The position numbers were made by a program, and so were the translations under genes. This document shows positions 7,436 to 12,276 of a stretch of DNA of 12,276 bases, piece by piece (position 1 is the stretch's first letter; each line of letters begins with the position of its first letter). The notes under the pieces were generated by a model that did no database searches, was not told the origin of the DNA, and worked only from the letters and a program-made list of their open reading frames with translations. Source of the stretch: an uncultured Oscillospiraceae bacterium (GTDB lineage: Bacteria; Bacillota; Clostridia; Oscillospirales; Oscillospiraceae); NCBI GenBank assembly GCA_905234575.1, contig CAJOIG010000025.1, forward strand, positions 1 to 12,276, written 5' to 3'.

Positions 7436-8737
7436 ATGGATGAGGGCAGTTGGCTCTCCATAGCCGCGCTGATCGTGCTTCTGATCGGCGCCATGTATTT
7501 TGCCGCGGCGGAGACGGCGTTCGCCTCCGTGTCCCGGCCCCGCCTGCGGGCGCGGCAGGAGCGCGGCGACGTCCGGGCCCGGCGCGCCCTGGGCGTGCTG
7601 GACGATTTTGACCGCGCCATCACGACGATCCTCATCGGAACGAACATCGTGCACCTGACCGCCGCCGCCGTCGTCACCGTGCTGGTGACCCGCCGGTGGG
7701 GCACGGGCGCGGCCGTCTGGGGCACCGTCGCCACGACGCTGGTTTTGTTCTACTTCGGGGAGATGCTCCCCAAATCCATCGCCAAGAGATACAGCGAGCG
7801 GCTGTGCCTTCGCACCGCGGGTTCGCTGCGCTTTTTCATGCGCTTTTTCGCCCCGCTGGCCCGGTTCCTCGCCGCCGTGGGCCAGGCCGCCGCGCGGCTC
7901 ACGAAGGGGGAGGGCGAGGTCTCCGTCACGGAGGACGAGCTCTACGACATCATCGAGGACATGACCGACGCCGGCACCCTGGACGAGGAGCAGGGCGATC
8001 TCGTCCAGTCCGCCCTGGAGTTCGGGGACATCACCGTCGAGCATGTGCTCACCGCCCGGGTGGACATGGCGGCGGTGGATCTCGCCTGGCCGCCGGAGCG
8101 GGTCGCGGAGTTCATCCGCGCCCAGCGCCACAGCCGCCTGCCGGTGTTCGACGGCACGGCGGACAACATCGTCGGCATCCTGCAGATCCGCAAGTTCATC
8201 AAGGCCTGGCTCGCGGAGGGCGCGGCCCTCGACCTGCGGACGCTGCTGGACGAGCCCTATTTCGTCCCCGCCACGACGAACGTGGACGACCTCCTGCCCG
8301 AGATGAGCCGGAACCGGCTGAACATCGCCATCGTCACGGACGCCTGGGGCGGGACCCTGGGCCTCGTCACGGTGGAGGACATCCTGGAGGAGCTCGTGGG
8401 CGAGATCTGGGACGAGGAGGACGTGGTGGAGGAGTTCTACCGGCCCCTCGGCGGCGGCCGCTGGGAGCTCGACGCCCGGATGGACGTGGAGGAGGCCTTC
8501 GAGCTTCTGGGCTTCGAGGACCCGGAGGACGACGAGGAGCTCATCCACAAGTCCCTCAGCGAGTGGACCCTCGAGCAGTTCGACCTCATGCCCGCCCAGC
8601 GGGACCGCTTCACCTATCACGGGCTGGAGTTCACGCTCTCGGACGTGTATCAGCACCGCATCCGCAAGCTGGTCGCCCGCCGCCTGCCGGAGGAGATCCC
8701 GGCGGCGGAGGCCCCGGAGGGAGGTGACGCCGAGTGA
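7436..8737 (+). CDS. CNNM/CorC-family protein 1 (DUF21, CBS pair, CorC_HlyC domain), divergent copy
   Basis: This 433-residue membrane protein has the full CNNM/CorC layout, a family often misnamed hemolysin. A three-helix DUF21 domain spans residues 1 to about 180, with GEMLPK at 108-113. A tandem CBS (Bateman) domain lies at about 200-327, and a CorC_HlyC domain at about 336-420. Characterised relatives export Mg2+ and sense Mg-ATP through the CBS pair. Here helix 1 reads YFAAAETAFAS (21-31), where the neighbouring paralogue has FFSASEMALSA. T69 and H73 replace asparagines of the next motif, and DAWGGTLG replaces DEYGGTAG in the second CBS domain. It may therefore not transport Mg2+ itself. 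The ATG is set by GAGGTGG 9 nt upstream. The end overlaps the next gene by 4 nt (GTGA). Domain assignment is firm; ion and direction are inference. Confidence 0.93.
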   Translation: MDEGSWLSIAALIVLLIGAMYFAAAETAFASVSRPRLRARQERGDVRARRALGVLDDFDRAITTILIGTNIVHLTAAAVVTVLVTRRWGTGAAVWGTVATTLVLFYFGEMLPKSIAKRYSERLCLRTAGSLRFFMRFFAPLARFLAAVGQAAARLTKGEGEVSVTEDELYDIIEDMTDAGTLDEEQGDLVQSALEFGDITVEHVLTARVDMAAVDLAWPPERVAEFIRAQRHSRLPVFDGTADNIVGILQIRKFIKAWLAEGAALDLRTLLDEPYFVPATTNVDDLLPEMSRNRLNIAIVTDAWGGTLGLVTVEDILEELVGEIWDEEDVVEEFYRPLGGGRWELDARMDVEEAFELLGFEDPEDDEELIHKSLSEWTLEQFDLMPAQRDRFTYHGLEFTLSDVYQHRIRKLVARRLPEEIPAAEAPEGGDAE

Positions 8738-10002
8738 CCGCGTACATCCTCGCGCTTCTCGCGTGCTTCGCGCTGTCGGCGTTCTTCTCCGCGTCGGAGA
8801 TGGCGCTCTCCGCGGCGAACCGCCTCCGCCTCGAAAACGCGGCCGAGGACGGCGACCGCCGGGCGGCGCGCGCCCTGCGCCTGCTGGACCGCTTCGACAG
8901 CGCCCTCGGCGCCATCCTCATCGGGAACAACCTCGTGAACGTCGCGGCGTCGTCCCTGAGCTCCGTCATCGCCCTGGCCGTCGCCCTGCGGACCGGCGTC
9001 GCGGAGGGCCTCTGCGCCACGGTCGCCACCGTGCTCGTCACGATCGTCGTCATCCTTTTCGGGGAGACCATCCCCAAGATCCTCGCGAAGAAAAACGCCA
9101 ACCGCGTCTCCATGGCGGTGGCAGGAACCGTGCGGTTCGTTTCCGTGCTGCTCCGGCCGCTGGTCTGGTGCTCCGTGAAGCTCACGGAGGCCATCACCGC
9201 CGCCCTGCCCGCCCCCGCGGAGGACGGGGAGACCGCCCAGGAGGCCGCCGTTGAGGAGCTCCAATCCATCATCGAGACCGCCGAGGACGAGGACGTCCTG
9301 GACGAGGACCGCAGCGAGCTTTTGCAGGCCGCGCTCGACTTCGGCGAGATCGCCGCGAGCGAGGTCATGACGTCCCGGGTGGACATGACCGCCATCGACG
9401 TCGACGACGAATGGGAGGACATCCTCGCGACCGCGAACGAGGCGTCCTACTCCCGCCTGCCGGTCTACGAGGGCGATACCGACAACATCATCGGCGTGCT
9501 GCACCTGAACGCCCTGTTCCGCGCCCTGCTGGACGGCGGGACCGTGGACCTGCGGGGGCTTCTGAGCGAGCCCTGCTTCGTCTATAAGACCGTGAAGCTC
9601 CCCGCCGTGCTGGAGGAGCTCAAGCGCCGCCAGACCCACCTCGCCATCGTCACGGACGAGTACGGCGGCACCGCCGGCGTCATCACCATGGAGGACGTGC
9701 TGGAGTCCCTCGTCGGGGACATCTGGGACGAGACGGACGAGGTGGAGCCCGAGGTCGTGGAGACGGAGGAGGGCGTCTGGGAGCTCGACGGCGACATGGC
9801 CATCGGGGACTTCCTGGAGCTTATCGGCATCGACGAGGACGAATTCGACTTCGACAGCGAGACCGTCGGCGGCTGGGTGATGGAGCTCAACGAGGGCTTC
9901 GCCTCCGCCGGGGACACGCTGCGCTGGGGGCCCTTCACCGTCACCGTCCTGGAGGCGGACGACAAGCGCGTGGAGCGGGTCCGCGTGGAAAAGGACGCAT
10001 GA
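8734..10002 (+). CDS. CNNM/CorC-family protein 2 (DUF21, CBS pair, CorC_HlyC domain), canonical copy
   Basis: This 422-residue paralogue of the preceding protein has the same domain order. The DUF21 membrane domain has FFSASEMALSA (17-27), ILIGNNLVN (61-69) and GETIPK (110-115). The CBS pair spans about 208-333, with VTDEYGGTAGVIT in the second domain. The CorC_HlyC domain spans about 344-420. The membrane motifs match the usual family pattern, so Mg2+ (or Co2+) efflux or transport at the cytoplasmic membrane is the best guess. The GTG start at 8734 overlaps the previous stop and follows a strong ribosome binding site (GGAGGGAGGTGA, ending 7 nt upstream). The two proteins are thus co-transcribed and translationally coupled. 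CNNM proteins are dimers, so a heterodimer is possible but unproven. Confidence 0.94.
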   Translation: MTAYILALLACFALSAFFSASEMALSAANRLRLENAAEDGDRRAARALRLLDRFDSALGAILIGNNLVNVAASSLSSVIALAVALRTGVAEGLCATVATVLVTIVVILFGETIPKILAKKNANRVSMAVAGTVRFVSVLLRPLVWCSVKLTEAITAALPAPAEDGETAQEAAVEELQSIIETAEDEDVLDEDRSELLQAALDFGEIAASEVMTSRVDMTAIDVDDEWEDILATANEASYSRLPVYEGDTDNIIGVLHLNALFRALLDGGTVDLRGLLSEPCFVYKTVKLPAVLEELKRRQTHLAIVTDEYGGTAGVITMEDVLESLVGDIWDETDEVEPEVVETEEGVWELDGDMAIGDFLELIGIDEDEFDFDSETVGGWVMELNEGFASAGDTLRWGPFTVTVLEADDKRVERVRVEKDA

Positions 10003-10007
10003 TCGCA

Positions 10008-10038
10008 AAGAGCGCCGGGAACAAAAACCGGCGCTCTT
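10008..10038 (+). terminator. Perfect 11-bp hairpin between CNNM 2 and the MFS-type gene, no U-tract
   Basis: AAGAGCGCCGG (10008-10018) pairs perfectly with CCGGCGCTCTT (10028-10038) around a 9-nt A-rich loop. It starts 5 nt after the CNNM 2 stop. It is placed like a terminator, but the following bases (CGTCTAAGCG) contain no T-run, nor do those on the other strand. It may be a weak or factor-assisted terminator, an attenuator, or an mRNA 3'-end stabiliser. Confidence 0.5.
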
Positions 10039-10067
10039 CGTCTAAGCGTAGGAAAGGGGGCGGGCGC

Positions 10068-11057
10068 ATGGAGGAAAAACGTTCTTCGGCGGTGTACGCC
10101 GCCGGGCATTTTCTCGTGGACCTCGCCTGCGCCTTTGCGCTGCTTCGCTTTGTGCGCGGCACGGCGGCCTGGGGGGAGGCCGCGCTCCTGTATAATTTCC
10201 TTGCCTTCGCGGGCCAGCTCCCTCTTGGCCTTCTCGCGGACCGGCTCGGCGACGGGCGGCGCTTTGCCGCGGCGGGCTGCGTCCTCTGCGCCGGGAGCTT
10301 TGTCCTGACGGGGACGCCGACGGCCCTCGCCGTCCTCGCCGGGGTCGGGAACGCCCTCTATCACGTCGGCGGCGGGCTCGACACCCTGAACCGCGCGGCG
10401 GGGAAGGCCGGGCCTCTGGGCGTGTTCGTCGCGCCCGGCGCGGTGGGCCTGCTCCTTGGGGCGGTCCTTGCCCGAAGCGCCTGCCCCGCGGTCCTGCCGC
10501 CCCTGCTCCTGCTGCTGACGGCGGCCGCGGTCGCCGGACTCTGCGCCCGGACGGAAAACGCGCCGCTGTCCCTTGCCCTGCCCGGGACGGCCGCGGCGGC
10601 GCTCGGGGCGCTGTTTCTCGCCGTGTGCCTGCGGTCCTACGCGGGCTTTCTCTTCGCGTTCCCCTGGCGGACCGGCGTATGGGCCTGGGCGTTTGTGCTG
10701 TGCGTCGCGCTGGGAAAGGCCGCCGGGGGCCTCGCGCTGGACCGCCTCGGCCTGTCCCGGACCGCGGTCCCGTCCCTTGGCCTCGCGGCGGCGCTGTTTC
10801 TTGTGTCGGACCGGCCCCTGTGGGGCTGCCTTGCGGTGCTGCTGTTCAACATGACCATGCCCGTCACGCTGCATGCCGCGGCGGAGCGCCTGCCCGGCGC
10901 GAAGGGGTTCTCCTTCGGGCTTCTGACCTTCGCCCTGTTTCTCGGGTTCCTGCCGGAGTTCTTCGGGCTTCCCGCGCTGCGGACGGGCTGGATGTACGCG
11001 CTGCTTTCTCTCGCCACGCTGGCGCTGCTGGTTCCGGCGGGGAGGCGGCGGGCATGA
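10068..11057 (+). CDS. Short MFS-type membrane transporter
   Basis: This 329-residue, very hydrophobic protein has MFS features. Helix 1 carries HFLVD (H14, D18). A textbook motif A follows the second helix (G54-LLA-D58-R59-L-G61-DG-R64-R65). A glycine-rich GNALYHVGGG segment (94-103) then leads to LGVFVAPGAVGLLLG. The HFLVD and GNA..H.GGG pattern recalls Fsr-like MFS exporters, but I cannot assign a substrate. It is shorter than the usual 390-450 residues, with room for about ten helices. The ATG at 10068 has AAAGGGGG 7 nt upstream. An in-frame ATG at 9999 overlaps the previous stop but would add 23 basic, hairpin-encoded residues, so I reject it. The stop overlaps the next gene by 4 nt. The call as a transporter is likely; the function is unknown. 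Confidence 0.75.
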   Translation: MEEKRSSAVYAAGHFLVDLACAFALLRFVRGTAAWGEAALLYNFLAFAGQLPLGLLADRLGDGRRFAAAGCVLCAGSFVLTGTPTALAVLAGVGNALYHVGGGLDTLNRAAGKAGPLGVFVAPGAVGLLLGAVLARSACPAVLPPLLLLLTAAAVAGLCARTENAPLSLALPGTAAAALGALFLAVCLRSYAGFLFAFPWRTGVWAWAFVLCVALGKAAGGLALDRLGLSRTAVPSLGLAAALFLVSDRPLWGCLAVLLFNMTMPVTLHAAAERLPGAKGFSFGLLTFALFLGFLPEFFGLPALRTGWMYALLSLATLALLVPAGRRRA

Positions 11058-11377
11058 GGGCGCTTTTTCTCGGCCTCGGGCTGACCCTCGCCGTGGAGCT
11101 GGGGTTTTCCCTCTGCGTCGGCGTTCGGGGCCGGATGCTCGGCGTCGTCGCCCTCGCGAACGTCATGACGAATCCGCTCGTCGCGGCCCTGGCCGGACTT
11201 TGGCGGGCGTATGCTCTGCCGGGCTATGCCGCCGCCGTCGCGCTTTTGGAGCTCTCCGCCGTGCTGGCGGAGGGGGCGGTCTACGCCCGGCGGGAGCTTT
11301 CACATCCGTTCCGGTTTTCCCTCGCGGCGAACGTCCTGTCCTTCGGGCTGGGACAGCTGCTGCGCGCATTCTTTTGA
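11054..11377 (+). CDS. 107-aa multi-pass membrane protein, unknown function
   Basis: I do not recognise a named family. The protein has about four hydrophobic segments (roughly 3-22, 28-48, 54-77 and 86-103). Unusual polar residues sit within or at the ends of these helices: E15 in helix 1, N36 and TNP (39-41) in helix 2, E66 and E73 in helix 3, and N93 in helix 4. Such buried Glu/Asn residues are typical of intramembrane binding or catalytic sites rather than simple anchors, but that is inference. The start is an ATGA overlap with the transporter stop, with GGGGAGGCGG just upstream, so the two are almost certainly translated together. A 16-nt gap containing AAAAAGGAG separates it from the next gene, which places it in the middle of a three-gene envelope unit. 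Confidence 0.8.
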   Translation: MRALFLGLGLTLAVELGFSLCVGVRGRMLGVVALANVMTNPLVAALAGLWRAYALPGYAAAVALLELSAVLAEGAVYARRELSHPFRFSLAANVLSFGLGQLLRAFF

Positions 11378-11393
11378 AAAAGGAGATGTTCCC

Positions 11394-11840
11394 GTGAAAA
11401 AGCTCGTTTCCCTTTTGCTGTGCCTGCTGCTCGCGTGCGCGCTCGCCGGTCCGGCCTGCGCCGACGTCCTGTGGGAGCCCATGGACGACTTCTACTGCGA
11501 GCACCTGGAGGAGTGCGTCCGCTCGGACGAGGGCTATTATGCCGCCGAGGACACGGTCCTCTGGGTCAGTCCCGTGGAGCGCCGACCCTCCGGGATCCTG
11601 CCCGCGGGGGAGAGCGTCCCCACCCCGGTGATGTGGACGGACAGCCGCGGTCACCAGTGGGGGTGCGTGGAGGTCTACCGGGAGGACGGGCTGCTGCAAG
11701 GCTGGATCGATCTGACCGAGCCGGGGGGCAACCCCGCGCCGCTGCCCCAGTCCCGGGGGGTGCTCATCGCGGCGGGGGTCCTGGCCCTCGGAGCGGCGGC
11801 GGTGCTGCTCTGGCCGCGAAAAAAGGACAAGAACCTATAA
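11394..11840 (+). CDS. Secreted, C-terminally anchored protein with SH3-like region
   Basis: This 148-residue protein starts at GTG 11394, with AAAAAGGAG 8 nt upstream. A Sec signal peptide (MKKLVSLLLCLLLACALAGPACA) probably ends after A23. The mature part begins DVLWEPMDDFY. A beta-rich stretch at about 50-109 (VLWVSPVERRPSGILPAGE ... WGCVEVY ... GWIDLTE) resembles a bacterial SH3-like fold. A proline-rich linker leads to one membrane helix (123-140) and a basic tail (PRKKDK). That gives an extracytoplasmic domain tethered at its C-terminus, with the tail inside. The mature domain has three cysteines (C35, C41, C91). No sortase motif is seen and the lipobox is poor. The role is unknown; wall binding or a sensor/partner function for the two upstream membrane proteins is a guess. 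Confidence 0.75.
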   Translation: MKKLVSLLLCLLLACALAGPACADVLWEPMDDFYCEHLEECVRSDEGYYAAEDTVLWVSPVERRPSGILPAGESVPTPVMWTDSRGHQWGCVEVYREDGLLQGWIDLTEPGGNPAPLPQSRGVLIAAGVLALGAAAVLLWPRKKDKNL

Positions 11841-11876
11841 GAATCGAAGAAAAAGCGAACTTTCCGAAAAAAACAC

Positions 11877-11905
11877 TTGCAATTCCCGGATTCGTCTGGT
11901 ATTAT
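11877..11905 (+). promoter_or_regulatory. Promoter of rpmB
   Basis: TTGCAA (11877-11882) and TATTAT (11900-11905) are separated by exactly 17 nt, and TGG precedes the -10, making an extended -10. This is the strongest promoter in the window, as expected for a ribosomal protein gene. The predicted start near 11912 gives a leader of about 37 nt with AAGGAG at 11934-11939. The stretch 11841-11876 before it is A-rich and shows no terminator for the upstream unit, so read-through into rpmB is possible. Confidence 0.8.
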
Positions 11906-11948
11906 ATCTAAGCTGTTCATTAAAAGTGGCAGGAAGGAGCTGATTACG

Positions 11949-12137
11949 ATGGCAAAATGCGAGGTTTGCGGAAAAGGTGTGACTTTCGGCATCAAGGTCA
12001 GCCACTCCCACAGGCGCTCCAACCGGACCTGGAAGCCCAACGTCAAGCGCGTGAAGGCGATCGTGGGCGGTACCCCGACGCATGTGTATGTGTGCACTCG
12101 CTGCCTGCGCAGCGGCAAGGTCGAGCGCGCGGTGTGA
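11949..12137 (+). CDS. rpmB: 50S ribosomal protein L28
   Basis: Ribosomal protein bL28 of the large subunit, 62 residues, the usual length in Firmicutes. It begins MAKCEVCGKGVTFG and contains the typical SHSHRRSNRTWKPN segment (18-31). Two CxxC pairs (C4/C7 and C49/C52) make it the zinc-binding (C+) form, as opposed to the cysteine-free paralogue that some bacteria express under zinc starvation. The start is fixed by AAGGAG 9 nt upstream; the frame is open further upstream only through the promoter. It has its own promoter and a strong terminator, so it is monocistronic. Confidence 0.98.
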   Translation: MAKCEVCGKGVTFGIKVSHSHRRSNRTWKPNVKRVKAIVGGTPTHVYVCTRCLRSGKVERAV

Positions 12138-12145
12138 TTTTCCCG

Positions 12146-12183
12146 AAAAAGCTTCCCCGGAGCAATCTGCTCCGGGGATTTTT
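12146..12183 (+). terminator. Intrinsic terminator after rpmB
   Basis: The stem TCCCCGGAGCA (12154-12164) pairs with TGCTCCGGGGA (12168-12178) over a 3-nt loop and is followed by TTTTT (12179-12183). An A-run (AAAAA, 12146-12150) precedes the stem, so it can also act on the other strand. It begins 8 nt after the rpmB stop and isolates rpmB from the downstream gene. Confidence 0.92.
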
Positions 12184-12203
12184 CGTATTTGCCCATCTTG
12201 GGA

Positions 12204-12233
12204 TTGCGTAAACGCCCGGATATGTATTAAAAT
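12204..12233 (+). promoter_or_regulatory. Possible promoter of the next, truncated gene
   Basis: TTGCGT (12204-12209) and TAAAAT (12228-12233) lie 18 nt apart, just after the rpmB terminator in a locally AT-rich stretch. A start near 12240 would leave about 30 nt to the GTG at 12270. Unlike the other promoters in the window, the -10 is not preceded by TGn. Confidence 0.4.
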
Positions 12234-12269
12234 AGGAATGATACCATACAGTGGAAATGGGGTGTTCCC

Positions 12270-12276
12270 GTGCGCT
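12270..12276 (+). CDS. Possible start of a further gene, cut by window edge
   Basis: A GTG at 12270 follows GGGGTG (12259-12264) at 5 nt, and the bases just before it (TGTTCCC) repeat exactly those before the GTG of the gene at 11394. Other starts remain possible: ATG 12238, ATG 12257 and GTG 12262 are also open to the edge. In many Firmicutes an Asp23/Gls24-family gene (yloU) lies beside rpmB, but no residue here can confirm that. Confidence 0.25.

Noticed and set aside
7427..10008. Long minus-strand frames opposite the CNNM genes (409 and 452 codons)
   Set aside because: They mirror well-supported plus-strand genes with full DUF21-CBS-CorC_HlyC domain order. Their His/Val/Leu/Glu-rich translations match no known protein type.
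11392..11440. Lipoprotein lipobox in the signal peptide of the 148-aa protein
   Set aside because: LLAC has leucine at -2 and lies too early in the hydrophobic core. A signal peptidase I site (ACA before D24) fits better.
11911..11941. Leader hairpin (AGCT...AGCT) masking the rpmB ribosome binding site
   Set aside because: Only four base pairs form and neither the inner nor the outer bases extend the stem, so it is too weak to count.

Overview
The window is strongly GC-rich, with third codon positions dominated by G and C, but its gene content is Gram-positive and most likely clostridial. It has an AddAB helicase-nuclease in the order addB-addA, a 62-residue zinc-type ribosomal protein L28, and Shine-Dalgarno sites of the AAGGAG/GGAGG kind. 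A GC-rich intestinal-type member of the Clostridia is a reasonable guess. Nothing here fixes the genus, and there is no rRNA, tRNA, insertion sequence, CRISPR array or phage gene.

Positions 1-6820, minus strand: addB then addA, which overlap by 8 nt. Together they encode the RecBCD-like enzyme that resects double-strand breaks. addA runs off the left edge and lacks only its extreme C-terminus. The intergenic stretch 6821-6933 holds two back-to-back promoters, one for addBA and one for a GtrA-family membrane protein. The addB promoter is so close to the start codon that the mRNA may be leaderless.

Positions 6934-10002, plus strand: the GtrA-family gene (143 aa), then two tandem, overlapping CNNM/CorC-type proteins (DUF21 + paired CBS + CorC_HlyC domain). 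They are clearly paralogous. The second keeps the family-typical polar residues of the membrane domain. The first has lost several of them, which suggests a functionally split pair.

Positions 10068-11840, plus strand: three tightly packed envelope genes: a short MFS-type transporter, a 107-aa multi-pass membrane protein overlapping it by 4 nt, and a signal-peptide protein with an SH3-like central region and a C-terminal membrane anchor. They look like one expression unit of unknown role. They are the best candidate here for something poorly described.

Positions 11841-12276: a consensus promoter, rpmB, a strong bidirectional intrinsic terminator, and then a probable promoter and start of another plus-strand gene cut by the window edge. 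All four well-supported promoters carry an extended -10 (TGn) element. Very long ORFs antisense to addA and addB are byproducts of high GC and are not annotated.
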